Source: Bacillota bacterium (GTDB lineage Bacteria; Bacillota; Bacilli; Bacillales_B; DSM-18226). Taken from it: DNA of 11,311 bases. Numbering within the stretch: position 1 is the first letter of the stretch; each line of letters begins with the position of its first letter. Under the pieces are notes generated by a model that saw only the letters and a program-made list of their open reading frames with translations, did not search any database and had not been told where the DNA came from. This document shows positions 1 through 7,760 of the stretch, piece by piece. The stretch is taken from contig JAUZQA010000078.1 in NCBI GenBank assembly GCA_030705665.1, forward strand, positions 1 through 11,311, given 5' to 3'. Both the position numbers and the translations under genes were made by a program.

Positions 1-267
1 CATCAAGATCAGGTAACATTATTAAAGGATATTTTAAGCAACCATCAAACAGATTGCTGTGGGTCCGTTGCTGAATGTGAACAATTGGAACGTTTAGTGA
101 AATCCCTTATGGTAAACACACAAATTGATCAAAATGTTAAAAATATATTGGAAGAAGTTTATACCTATAGCCAGCACGGTGCGCAAACAGCTGACTTAGA
201 TCAGCATATCACAGCAAACCAGGATAATCTTTCACAATGGGTTTCCAACATTGATCAATTTTCGTAA
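1..267 (+). CDS. ytzH: YtzH-like protein, 5' end cut by the window edge
   Basis: Frame 1 is open from the first base to a TAA at 265-267, giving 88 residues with no internal stop. The true start lies left of the window, so only a few residues are probably missing (B. subtilis YtzH is about 90 residues). A TTG at 85 could be mistaken for a start, but the frame continues upstream with protein-like sequence (HQDQVTLLKDILSNHQ). The protein is small, soluble, acidic and rich in Gln, Asn and Asp, with no membrane segment and no catalytic motif that I can see. A CC pair sits near residues 19-20 of the visible part. Its function is unknown. Identification rests on recall of the family and on its position beside ytmP. 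It converges on ytmP with one base between the stop codons. Confidence 0.8.
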   Translation, partial: HQDQVTLLKDILSNHQTDCCGSVAECEQLERLVKSLMVNTQIDQNVKNILEEVYTYSQHGAQTADLDQHITANQDNLSQWVSNIDQFS

Positions 268-268
268 G

Positions 269-1042
269 TTACAAAATACTATTTAAAAATTGCACCCATT
301 TATTCATTTCTTGAAAATGACTTTTGTTCTTATGCCATTGGACAGAGGTTAACGTTTGCAGTGCCACATACCATTTCATTCTAAGCTTTAAATGATCCGT
401 CATTTTTGTGCCATACATGGCTAGCCATTCTCCCCAATTTTCCTCTTTGATATACCAATAGAGGAGTAAACCTAAATCAATTGCTGGGTCAGCAATCATC
501 GCCCCATCCCAATCAATTAGATACAACTGGTTGTTTTCAGCAAGCAGCCAGTTGTTATGATTAACATCGCCATGGCAAACTACTTTCATTTCACTGTAAA
601 CATTCTCTTGTTCCTTTTTTAAAAAGTCAATCGTTTTCTTCACTTCTGGAAGAATGAGAACATCTTCATCCAATTGTCTCATGACCATTTTAAAAAGATT
701 CTCCGGAAGAAGCGGAGTTTTTTCTAACCGCCTTAACATCGTTAGCAATGGTTCTGAATGATGAATTTTCCGCAATAAATTAGCAACCCGTTCTTTCGTC
801 ATTTCCACTGGTTTTAATTCTCTTCCGTTAAGCCATTGTTGTGCAGTTATCACATCGCCATTTTCCAGCCTTTTTGTCCAAACAAGCTTGGGGACGATCC
901 CTTCTGCTGATAGTACCGCAAGAAAAGGAGAGGAATTACGTTTAAGAAAAAGTCTCTGATCTTCATGCTTGGCATAAAATGCCTCCCCTGTAAGTCCTCC
1001 TGCAGGGACAATTTCCCATTCTTGTCCTAATATATGTTCCAA
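269..1042 (-). CDS. ytmP: YtmP-like phosphotransferase (APH/choline-kinase fold)
   Basis: This 257-residue protein has the aminoglycoside-phosphotransferase/choline-kinase fold. Visible landmarks are a glycine-rich nucleotide loop GGLTGEAF (15-22), a likely ATP-contacting Lys34, the catalytic loop CHGDVNHNNW (156-165, with D159 and N164) and the metal-binding DWD (177-179) in LIDWDGAMIADP. The fold predicts ATP-dependent phosphorylation of a small hydroxylated substrate. YtmP is usually described as similar to thiamine or choline kinases, but the sequence does not identify the substrate. The start is TTG: an AAGGTGA ribosome binding site lies a few bases upstream on the minus strand, and no better in-frame start exists. 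The gene has its own promoter (perfect TATAAT) and follows the amyX terminator, so it is probably monocistronic. Fold is confident; substrate unknown. Confidence 0.85.
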   Translation of the reverse strand: MEHILGQEWEIVPAGGLTGEAFYAKHEDQRLFLKRNSSPFLAVLSAEGIVPKLVWTKRLENGDVITAQQWLNGRELKPVEMTKERVANLLRKIHHSEPLLTMLRRLEKTPLLPENLFKMVMRQLDEDVLILPEVKKTIDFLKKEQENVYSEMKVVCHGDVNHNNWLLAENNQLYLIDWDGAMIADPAIDLGLLLYWYIKEENWGEWLAMYGTKMTDHLKLRMKWYVALQTLTSVQWHKNKSHFQEMNKWVQFLNSIL

Positions 1043-1087
1043 AATTGTTCACCTTCAATTTATCCCGTTCTAATGAGCAAACCCATC

Positions 1088-1116
1088 ATTATAGCGAAAA
1101 AGAATCCATAGCTGAA
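1088..1116 (-). promoter_or_regulatory. Probable sigma-A promoter of ytmP
   Basis: On the minus strand a perfect -10 TATAAT (plus positions 1088-1093) follows a weak -35 TTCAGC (1111-1116) with a 17-base spacer. It lies about 45 bases upstream of the ytmP TTG start and downstream of the amyX terminator, which is where a ytmP promoter is needed. The -35 matches the consensus at only 3 of 6 positions. Confidence 0.5.
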
Positions 1117-1161
1117 AGGTTTTTGTTGATGAACACTGACAGCTTTATATTTTTAGTAAAT

Positions 1162-1205
1162 AAAAAAAAAGCTATTGATACCATTACACACAATAGCCAT
1201 CTTTT
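1162..1205 (-). terminator. Intrinsic terminator after amyX
   Basis: Arms GCTATTG (1171-1177) and CAATAGC (1191-1197) form a 7-bp stem with a 13-base loop. Read on the minus strand the stem is followed by nine T residues (A-run at 1162-1170). It lies about 90 bases beyond the amyX stop. A shorter T-run on the other side (1202-1206) makes it partly symmetrical, but no plus-strand gene reads into it. Confidence 0.65.
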
Positions 1206-1286
1206 TAAATTTTATCTCGTATATGCTTTTATAGTCAAGACTTACTAATAAAATCATTGTCTGAATCGCCAATTAGCAAAAATATA

Positions 1287-3425
1287 TTACTTTTTCACTA
1301 AAATATTCAAACATACAGGTTCAAGAATCACTTCACGTCGGGCTTTATTTTCAATCGGTTCTGTACAGACGATTTTTTTATCCGCTAACAAAACCCAATC
1401 CCCCTCAAGGAGAACCTTATGAATGTTGTCAGTTGGGTTGATAAGCAGAATGACTTCGGGAAAATCTCCAAAACTATTTTGATAAGAAAAGCCGATTAGA
1501 GGATGTGGAAGTGACAATAACTTTACTCTTTGGTGTATCTCTTCAGCAGTTCGTAAACGGAAACAAGGGAATTTTTTTCTAATTTGAATAATCCCTTTTA
1601 TATACTCAACATTCTCTGTATATTTCCATTTTCGATTCCAATCAAGTTGGTTAATCGAATCTGGGGAACGGTAACTATTACCAACACCCTTTTTCGTTCG
1701 AAAAAATTCCTGGCCGCTATGAAGAAAGGGAATTCCTTGAGATAACAGAACCAAACTTGTTGCAAGACGGTGATATTGAATGAGTAGTGCTTCATCTTTG
1801 TCCGGGAAACATCTTTCAAGCTTATCCCACATCGTATGATTATCATGGCACTCAACATAGTTTACAGATTGCATCGGTTCATTGAACATCTTGCCCTCAT
1901 TATTTAAAAAGCCAATGCTTCCGGTAATCCCTTCGATCGCTGCTTCACGATAATGATCATTCCCTAGAGCATATCCTTTGTCATATAAGTTAAATGTACT
2001 CCCTTTAATAGAATCTCGAAACTGATCATTAAACTGAGAAACTTTTGGGATCTTGGATTGGTTATGAAGTGCCGCCTTTTCCTCATATGGGAGCGGAGTA
2101 TTTAGGTTCCAACCTTCACCGATTAGGAGAATACCCTCCTGCAAGCGATTGCACAATTCTCGAATTTCATTGATCGTTTTAATATCCAAAATGCCCATTA
2201 AATCAAACCTAAATCCATCAACATGGTATTCTTCAACCCAAAAGCGAATGGAGTCCAAAATGAATTTCCGTACCATCAGCCTTTCAGACGCCAGGTCATT
2301 TCCAACTCCGGTTCCGTTTGAGGGGATCCCAAATTCATTATGTCTAAAATAATAGCCGGGAACTATTTTTTCAAATGAAGATTGTTCACGTTTATAGACA
2401 TGGTTATAAACAACATCCATCATGACACGGAGGCCTTCATGATGAATTTCTTCAATTAATTGTTTTAGTTCATTAATTCGGGAATAGGGATTGGCCGGGT
2501 CGGTCGCGTAGCTGCCCTCTGGGACATTATAATGAAGAGGGTTATATCCCCAATTATATTCTCCTTGTGGATTAAATTCGTCTACTCCGGCAAAATCATT
2601 AAAAGGAAGGAACTCAATATGGGTAACACCGATTGATTTTAAGTAAGAAAGCCCTGTTAATTGTCCCCATTTCCCTTTTGTCCCCTTCTCCCCAGCTCCA
2701 TAGTATAGACCTTTATGCTTTACTCCACTATTTGGATGGATCGTAAAATCTCGTAGATGCGTTTCGTAAATGACAGCGTCGACCGGATGGCTAAGAGGAG
2801 CTAATAATGGCTTTTCTCTTTTTGTTTTTGTCATTTTAATAATAATGCCCAGCTCGCCATTCGGTGTTACCGCTTTGACATAGGGGTCAACTGCTTCTCG
2901 CCATTCCTGATTGACACAAACCAAAAAAGAATAGTAATAATATTCCAAGTCACGATTCAAAACGGCTGTCCAAACCCCATTTTCGACCCTTTTCATTTTG
3001 ACCATTTCAAAAAAGGTACCATCTGGATGCTTCAGCTTCACTTTTACCTGTGTTGCAGTTGGTGCCCAAAGTTTAAAAATGGTTTGCTCTTTTTCACAGG
3101 TAACCCCCAAGTCGTTGGCAGCATAATAAAATTTTTCATCAAATCCTGTGCTCCGAATTACAGCCCCAATTTGCAGGTCTGTTTCCCCTTCATGATCATC
3201 GGTGATCCAATAAGTCTTTCCAAATAAAATTTCATCGTCTATTGAACAAGTATATTTTTGATAATCGTCAATCCGTTTACTTTCGATCACTTTTAAACAT
3301 TTCTTCCCATGATCGGAAGTGATCGTAAACGAAGTTGAAAATCCATTGTGATATGAAAGCGGAAGCAGGATCGTAATGATATTCATTTCATCCAGATATG
3401 CTAGAAAAGGCCTATTGAAATCCAC
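1287..3425 (-). CDS. amyX: Type I pullulanase (GH13, alpha-1,6 debranching enzyme)
   Basis: This 712-residue enzyme should hydrolyse alpha-1,6 branch points of pullulan, limit dextrins and glycogen. An N-terminal domain (about 1-105) precedes a CBM48-like module (about 106-195; FKLWAPTATQVKVKL) and a GH13 barrel. The type I pullulanase signature YNWGYNP is at 290-296. Conserved regions are DVVYNH (337-342), DGFRFD (403-408, nucleophile D408), GEGWN (436-440, acid/base E437) and ECHDNH (525-530, D528). It has no signal peptide, so it is probably cytoplasmic and acts on imported maltodextrin or stored glycogen. The start is GTG, preceded by GAGAGGG six bases upstream. Length and order match B. 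subtilis AmyX. It lies 75 bases after the ytlQ-like gene with no terminator between, so cotranscription is likely. No glycogen or maltodextrin genes are visible nearby. Confidence 0.95.
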   Translation of the reverse strand: MDFNRPFLAYLDEMNIITILLPLSYHNGFSTSFTITSDHGKKCLKVIESKRIDDYQKYTCSIDDEILFGKTYWITDDHEGETDLQIGAVIRSTGFDEKFYYAANDLGVTCEKEQTIFKLWAPTATQVKVKLKHPDGTFFEMVKMKRVENGVWTAVLNRDLEYYYYSFLVCVNQEWREAVDPYVKAVTPNGELGIIIKMTKTKREKPLLAPLSHPVDAVIYETHLRDFTIHPNSGVKHKGLYYGAGEKGTKGKWGQLTGLSYLKSIGVTHIEFLPFNDFAGVDEFNPQGEYNWGYNPLHYNVPEGSYATDPANPYSRINELKQLIEEIHHEGLRVMMDVVYNHVYKREQSSFEKIVPGYYFRHNEFGIPSNGTGVGNDLASERLMVRKFILDSIRFWVEEYHVDGFRFDLMGILDIKTINEIRELCNRLQEGILLIGEGWNLNTPLPYEEKAALHNQSKIPKVSQFNDQFRDSIKGSTFNLYDKGYALGNDHYREAAIEGITGSIGFLNNEGKMFNEPMQSVNYVECHDNHTMWDKLERCFPDKDEALLIQYHRLATSLVLLSQGIPFLHSGQEFFRTKKGVGNSYRSPDSINQLDWNRKWKYTENVEYIKGIIQIRKKFPCFRLRTAEEIHQRVKLLSLPHPLIGFSYQNSFGDFPEVILLINPTDNIHKVLLEGDWVLLADKKIVCTEPIENKARREVILEPVCLNILVKK

Positions 3426-3500
3426 TCGAATCCCTCTCTTTCAGATCAGCTTCTAATTTTTCTTATGTTTATTGACAGTTATCGGAAACCATCCATTTTT

Positions 3501-4475
3501 TTATTCATCTTCAACCTCTATTTTCCATTCCATCCTTCTCCTGCTGTCTGTAAGACAATATTGCAAAAGAACCTTTGCAGCCTTTAATTGGATATGTTTC
3601 AAGGGTGACTTTAGGGCACGCATTGACTGAAACCAACCATTAAAATTACGTGCTTCTGCAAATTCTACGCCAAAAGGGGCGGAAGGATAATCAATATATC
3701 CATTCCGGCTTACTAATAATTTATGTATGGGGAAATCAATTTCGTGCATCTTAAAAATATTTTGAACGATCCTTTCCGTCCGATTTAAAGCCAGCAATGG
3801 ATTTAAGACCTTTTTTTCCGACTTTTCTGTTCGCTTTAGCCAAAATCGTTCATTGGAGCCAATAAACACCGCAGAATCCTCTGCTTCAATAAAGGTGATG
3901 CACCACGCATCTGTTGGCGTCAATAAGATGATTTCTGCTTCCAGAGGCGCTTTTTTTAAAAGAAAGACCGGCTTATATAAAACTAGATATGTATCAGGAA
4001 ACCGCTGCAAAAAGAACTTTAAGTTTTCTTCATAGTAATATTTTGAATGAATAGGGGATTTTTCCGTGACCGTTGAACTGGCCCATTTTAATTGAAAACG
4101 ATAAAGCTGATCTAAAAACTGCCGTTTCAACTCATCTATTGATTCTGGCATAAACGAAAATGACGCTGTAAATTGCAAGGGGTCTTCCTCGATCTTTATG
4201 GGAGACTCTATAACTTTATCGATCTCGTCTGATTTATGATTATGCTTAAATAGACCTGTCAGTTTTTTTAACAATGCTGGTTTTTCATCCTCTTCCATCC
4301 AATCTGATGCAGACTGATGAAAAGTTAGATTAGAAGCATCTAATCCTCTATTCTCCCAATTGAATTTGGTCCGTTCCCATTGTTGTTTTTTCAAACGTAC
4401 AAACCGAGATGGATAGGTGAAGATATCCATCTCATAGCGTGAAACATAATCCTCAAGCTTTATTAACTGTCCCAT
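3501..4475 (-). CDS. ytlQ: YtlQ-like protein with a degenerate NERD-type domain
   Basis: This 324-residue soluble protein has a conserved-looking N-terminus (MGQLIKLEDYVSRYEMDIF) and an acidic, low-conservation stretch at about 55-100. Residues about 160-260 resemble the nuclease-related (NERD) pattern: a leading acidic turn EAEIILLTP (179-187), a strand ending in FIEAED (195-200), an aromatic FWL (211-213), then NPLLALNRTERIV (225-237). In active NERD and PD-(D/E)xK enzymes the equivalents are ID and ExK. Here they read AE and EAE, so the catalytic lysine seems lost. The ATG has an AGGA seven bases upstream in the 18-base gap after thpR, so the two are probably cotranscribed. The ytlQ name rests on position between thpR and amyX. 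The function is unknown and the NERD assignment is my inference. Confidence 0.7.
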   Translation of the reverse strand: MGQLIKLEDYVSRYEMDIFTYPSRFVRLKKQQWERTKFNWENRGLDASNLTFHQSASDWMEEDEKPALLKKLTGLFKHNHKSDEIDKVIESPIKIEEDPLQFTASFSFMPESIDELKRQFLDQLYRFQLKWASSTVTEKSPIHSKYYYEENLKFFLQRFPDTYLVLYKPVFLLKKAPLEAEIILLTPTDAWCITFIEAEDSAVFIGSNERFWLKRTEKSEKKVLNPLLALNRTERIVQNIFKMHEIDFPIHKLLVSRNGYIDYPSAPFGVEFAEARNFNGWFQSMRALKSPLKHIQLKAAKVLLQYCLTDSRRRMEWKIEVEDE

Positions 4476-4493
4476 AACTATATCCTGCCTTTT

Positions 4494-5069
4494 TTACTGT
4501 GTATTATCTAATGAAAATAAACGTACTGCTTCATATTTTGGGCTTTTGTCAAGATGGGTTTGATATAAGGCAATCTCTATTCCTTTAAATGCTATTGGTT
4601 CCGGCTGGAGCTTTTTCCACAAATCAAGCATTTCTCTTTGAAACGGTTTTTCCCCTGCCCACTTTCTTGCCAAGGTAATATGGGGGTGGAACGGCCTTGT
4701 TTCGAGTTTAAAGCCAGCCCCAATGCAAGCTGTATAAACTCGATGTCTTATTAATTGTAACTCATTACTTACCTCGGTATCAGCAAAAAAAATCCTTGGG
4801 CTGTCTTGTTTCCCAAAAATACCGAGCCTGTTGATCTTTAAATCCAAGCTCCCGAAGCCAGGAATTGTTTCCTTCACGTTATTGATCGCCGCTTCAAGTT
4901 GACTGGAGGGTGCGAACCCCAGAAAAGCCAATGTTATGTGAAAGTCTTCATGATGAACCCAGCGTTGAAATGGGAGGGCTCCCTGTAATCTTTCACATTG
5001 TTCTTTCAACAGTTGCTTCGTGCTATCTGGTAATTTAAGTGCAAAGAAAAAATGTGTCTGTTTTTCCAT
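4494..5069 (-). CDS. thpR: RNA 2',3'-cyclic phosphodiesterase (2H family, 2'-5' RNA ligase-like)
   Basis: This is a 2H-phosphoesterase with both signature tetrapeptides, HITL in FHITLAFLG and again in HPHITLARK, about 86 residues apart as expected for the two-lobed ThpR/LigT fold. The family opens 2',3'-cyclic phosphate ends of RNA. The older name '2'-5' RNA ligase' reflects a reverse reaction seen in vitro. I place the start at the ATG giving MEKQTHFFFALKLP (191 residues), because family members begin just before this first strand. In-frame ATGs at 5090 and 5081 would give 198 or 195 residues. The GGA-rich sequence before the chosen ATG is a plausible but poor ribosome binding site. It is the likely first gene of thpR - ytlQ-like - amyX, and corresponds to B. 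subtilis ytlP. Confidence 0.88.
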   Translation of the reverse strand: MEKQTHFFFALKLPDSTKQLLKEQCERLQGALPFQRWVHHEDFHITLAFLGFAPSSQLEAAINNVKETIPGFGSLDLKINRLGIFGKQDSPRIFFADTEVSNELQLIRHRVYTACIGAGFKLETRPFHPHITLARKWAGEKPFQREMLDLWKKLQPEPIAFKGIEIALYQTHLDKSPKYEAVRLFSLDNTQ

Positions 5070-5143
5070 CTTCAAATCCATTCCTTTCATATTTTCTACT
5101 TGTATTATTTACATGACGAATTAAAAGAATAAAGGAGAAAACA

Positions 5144-5181
5144 AAAGACGTGCTTTGACTGTTTATCGTCTGCACGTCTTT
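5144..5181 (-). terminator. Intrinsic terminator after dat
   Basis: A perfect 10-bp stem, AAAGACGTGC (5144-5153) with GCACGTCTTT (5172-5181), encloses an 18-base loop. On the minus strand it begins five bases beyond the dat stop codon and is followed by TTTTGTTTTC. It separates the pepV-dat operon from thpR. No good promoter is visible in the short gap that remains, so thpR may rely partly on readthrough. Confidence 0.8.
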
Positions 5182-5186
5182 ATTAA

Positions 5187-6044
5187 CTATTTCAGCGTCC
5201 CGCATTGGCGTGTAATTTCAGCCTCGAATAAAGCTTGAAGTTTCCTGGTTACAGGCCCAGGTTCTCCATTGTTAACAGCCTTCCCGTCAATCACAATTAC
5301 TGGCATTACTTCAGAAGTAGTACTGGAAAGAAAAGCTTCATCTGCTGCAGCTAATTCTTCTTTCGTAAAAGTTCGCTCTTCTACATGAATTCCGTTTACT
5401 GCACATAGATTAAGGATGACATCTTTTGTTATTCCTTTTAAGATAAGGTTGTTAGAGGCGTGTGTGTAGATTACTCCCTCTTTTATAATAAAGATATTGG
5501 ATGAACTTCCTTCCGTCACATCCTGTCCACGGGATTGGATCGCCTCATAGCAGCCATTTTCAGAAGCCTTTTGTTTCGCTAAAACATTACCAAGCAGGTT
5601 TAGGCTTTTAATATCACAGCGCAGCCAGCGAATATCATCAACAAGAATCGTTTTTACTCCATGCTCAAGCTTTTGTATAGGACGTTCAAGCTCCTTCGTG
5701 TAGGCGACAAGAGTTGCCGGCACATTTTGGGCGGGGAAAGCATGTGTCCTTGGGGCAACACCTCTGGTAGCCTGCATATAAATAATGCCCAGCTTAAGAT
5801 TGTTTTTTAAAATTAATTCTTGGAGCAGTTCAGTAAGCTGTTCAACCTTATATCCCAATGTAATAGAAATGCTTTCGGCACTTCGAAAAAACCTATCCAG
5901 GTGTTCCTTTACGGTAAACATTTTCCCATTATAAACGCGAATAACCTCATAAATCCCGTCGCCAAACTGATAACCTCTGTCTTCGATATCGGCTTTTGCA
6001 TTTGAGCGATCTACATATTCCCCATTAATCAATGTCCAGTTCAT
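5187..6044 (-). CDS. dat: D-amino-acid aminotransferase (D-alanine transaminase)
   Basis: This fold-type IV PLP enzyme interconverts D-alanine plus 2-oxoglutarate with pyruvate plus D-glutamate, supplying D-amino acids for peptidoglycan. Numbered from the chosen start (285 residues), it shows DRGYQFGDGIYEV near the N-terminus, the PLP lysine K146 in CDIKSLNLLGN, E178 in VTEGSSSN, and the D-specific R-x-H substrate-carboxylate motif (R99, H101, in RTHAFP). L-branched-chain homologues lack that R-x-H. The frame is open to an ATG at 6068 that overlaps the pepV stop as ATGA. A strong AGAGGAG lies nine bases before the next ATG (6044), so I prefer that start; it also fits the usual length of about 282-285 residues. 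It sits 20 bases after pepV, and a terminator follows it. Confidence 0.93.
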   Translation of the reverse strand: MNWTLINGEYVDRSNAKADIEDRGYQFGDGIYEVIRVYNGKMFTVKEHLDRFFRSAESISITLGYKVEQLTELLQELILKNNLKLGIIYMQATRGVAPRTHAFPAQNVPATLVAYTKELERPIQKLEHGVKTILVDDIRWLRCDIKSLNLLGNVLAKQKASENGCYEAIQSRGQDVTEGSSSNIFIIKEGVIYTHASNNLILKGITKDVILNLCAVNGIHVEERTFTKEELAAADEAFLSSTTSEVMPVIVIDGKAVNNGEPGPVTRKLQALFEAEITRQCGTLK

Positions 6045-6064
6045 TTTCAAATACTCCTCTGCTC

Positions 6065-7486
6065 TCATTCTTTATTGGCTAGCTCAAATATTGCTTGTGC
6101 ATAAATAGCGGTTGCCTTTAATAAATCTTCAATGACCATGTATTCATCTTTTTGATGGGCTATATCCGGTCTTCCAGGAAATAATGGCCCAAATGCAACG
6201 CCCGTCTTGAGGCTTCTTGCATAGGTCCCGCCGCCGATTGCGATCAATGTTGCTTCCTCACCCGTTTGTTCTTCATATACCTTTTTAAGTGTTCTGATAA
6301 GGAATTCTTTTTCATCAACGAAGTGTGGCTTTGAATCTTTATAATTTTGAATTAAAAAGTCCTCACTACGCAAAAGCTCGTCAAGTTTTGCTTTGGTTTC
6401 TTCCATATTGTTCGTGACAGGGTATCTGACGGTTACCCCCACTTTCCCATGGGTTTCTTTAGAATAAGAAAGTATACCCGCATTGATCGTCAATTCTCCA
6501 GAAAGCTCATCCTTATATGAGACGCCCAATTTCCTCCCTCTTGAATCATCAAAAAAATAATGAGAAACAAATTGAAAATAGTGAGCAGCCCGAGAATCAA
6601 TCTTTTGCTTAGAGAGGAATTCTGCTAAAAATAATCCGGCGTTTTTTCCGTTATTCGGTTCCATCCCATGTGCCGAAACTCCATACACTTCAAGAGATAA
6701 CTCATCCTGCTCCACATGATACTGGCTTTCAACCCCGAATTTATTCATAAAATGAGTAAATTCCTGGCCCACTTCTGTTTCTCTTCCAGAAACCCGAACG
6801 GTTGCTTTTGCATAATCGGGAACCATATTGTATCTTCTCCCCGACTCAAAGCTTTGGACTTCCAGCAAGGAATCATTTTTTTCAAAATCTGTCTTGTTTT
6901 GAACAAAATCAAAATCGGAAATTCCTTTTTCTGCATTAATAATTGGAAAATCAGCATCGGGGGCAAATCCCAAGGTTGGCATTTCCTCATGCTCAAAATA
7001 GTGGTCAACGCAGCGCCAATTACTTTCTTCATCCGTCCCAATGATCATTCGCACACGCTTTTTTAATTCTAATCCTAGTTCTTTTACAATTTTCATGGCG
7101 TAATACGCCGCCATTGTTGGTCCTTTATCATCTAATGCACCACGGGCATAAATTTTCCCATCACGGATTTCAGCCCCAAATGGGTCACTGGTCCAACCAT
7201 CCCCTTCTGGGACAACATCAACATGGCAAAGGATCCCAAGCAATTGTTCTCCCTCACCAAATTCTAGATGACCAGCTAAATTTCCAACATTTTTTGCTGT
7301 AAATCCGTCTTTTTCCCCGAGCGTAAGCATAAAATCGAGTGCCTCTTTTACTCCTTTACCTAGTGGAGCATCAGGAAACGTATTTTCTTCATCTAATAAA
7401 CTTTTAATATGTAATAGTTCTTGCATATCCTTAATAAGTGATTCTTTTCTCTTTTCCACTTCACCCATCCAGTCAATTTTGCTCAA
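6065..7486 (-). CDS. pepV: PepV-type M20 dipeptidase (beta-Ala-Xaa dipeptidase family)
   Basis: This dinuclear zinc aminodipeptidase is expected to cleave a broad range of unblocked dipeptides in the cytoplasm. From the TTG start (473 residues) the M20 ligands are H88 and D90 (CHVDVVPEGDGW), bridging D119 (GALDDKGP), general base E153 and ligand E154 (GTDEES), D177 (FAPDADFP) and H444 (DIAHQKDEY). The insert between them fits the PepV lid domain. The frame stays open to a TTG at 7507, but that codon lies upstream of a perfect AGGAGG (7496-7501). The TTG at 7486, nine bases past AGGAGG, is therefore the real start and gives MSKIDWMGEVEKRK. It is the first gene of pepV-dat, and corresponds to B. 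subtilis ytjP. Confidence 0.95.
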   Translation of the reverse strand: MSKIDWMGEVEKRKESLIKDMQELLHIKSLLDEENTFPDAPLGKGVKEALDFMLTLGEKDGFTAKNVGNLAGHLEFGEGEQLLGILCHVDVVPEGDGWTSDPFGAEIRDGKIYARGALDDKGPTMAAYYAMKIVKELGLELKKRVRMIIGTDEESNWRCVDHYFEHEEMPTLGFAPDADFPIINAEKGISDFDFVQNKTDFEKNDSLLEVQSFESGRRYNMVPDYAKATVRVSGRETEVGQEFTHFMNKFGVESQYHVEQDELSLEVYGVSAHGMEPNNGKNAGLFLAEFLSKQKIDSRAAHYFQFVSHYFFDDSRGRKLGVSYKDELSGELTINAGILSYSKETHGKVGVTVRYPVTNNMEETKAKLDELLRSEDFLIQNYKDSKPHFVDEKEFLIRTLKKVYEEQTGEEATLIAIGGGTYARSLKTGVAFGPLFPGRPDIAHQKDEYMVIEDLLKATAIYAQAIFELANKE

Positions 7487-7504
7487 TATTAAAGGCCTCC
7501 TAAA

Positions 7505-7534
7505 CAATAATAATGGTTGACAATATTATTATTG
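7505..7534 (-). repeat. Perfect 10-bp inverted repeat just upstream of the pepV RBS
   Basis: CAATAATAAT (7505-7514) and ATTATTATTG (7525-7534) are exact inverse complements separated by ten bases. In the pepV transcript the hairpin would end three bases before the AGGAGG. It could be an mRNA 5' element tuning ribosome access, or a DNA operator. The stem is almost all A-U, so it would be weak as RNA. Confidence 0.55.
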
Positions 7535-7547
7535 CAAATTTCTTAAA

Positions 7548-7616
7548 AAATTTCTTTTAAGAAATAAGAAAATTTATCAAAAGAAAAAACATTTTATTTT
7601 CTGAAATTTCTTTTAA
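7548..7616. repeat. 13-bp direct repeat AAATTTCTTTTAA, two exact copies
   Basis: AAATTTCTTTTAA occurs at 7548-7560 and again at 7604-7616, 56 bases apart. A shortened relative, AAATTTCTTAA, is at 7536-7546. The first copy overlaps an imperfect palindrome, TTTCTTTTAAGAAA (7551-7564). These may be binding sites for a regulator of pepV or ytzE, but low complexity makes chance occurrence possible. Confidence 0.4.
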
Positions 7617-7760
7617 CTTGGTATATTATTACCGTTCAACCATACTCTTATATTAAAACATTCAGAAAGGGGGAATTTAGAATAATTTAACATTAACTTA
7701 ATAATTATGGTGGAAATTTTCAGAAATAATGGTTACAATATTAGTAAATGAAGGACATCA

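Noticed and set aside
256..292. CAATTTT / AAAATTG inverted repeat spanning the ytzH and ytmP stops
   Set aside because: Seven A-T-rich base pairs around a 23-base loop are too weak to call a terminator, and no T-run follows on either strand.
1045..1248. 67-codon plus-strand open frame between ytmP and amyX
   Set aside because: It starts at a TTG with no ribosome binding site and runs through the ytmP promoter and amyX terminator. Composition is low-complexity and KKK-rich, so it is chance.
1598..1858. 86-codon minus-strand frame inside amyX
   Set aside because: It covers the GH13 catalytic region of amyX in another frame, and amyX motifs are intact across it.
3477..3490. cre-like AGTTATCGGAAACC upstream of amyX
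   Set aside because: It matches the central CG but mismatches the CcpA consensus at four fixed positions. CcpA control of amyX is plausible from B. subtilis but not supported here.
6745..7066. Overlapping 98- and 116-codon frames on both strands inside pepV
   Set aside because: They lie entirely within the well-supported pepV coding sequence, have no recognisable motifs and are ordinary shadow frames.
7517..7522. TTGACA on the plus strand upstream of ytzE
   Set aside because: A perfect -35 hexamer, but no -10-like sequence lies 16-18 bases downstream. It is simply the loop of the pepV inverted repeat.
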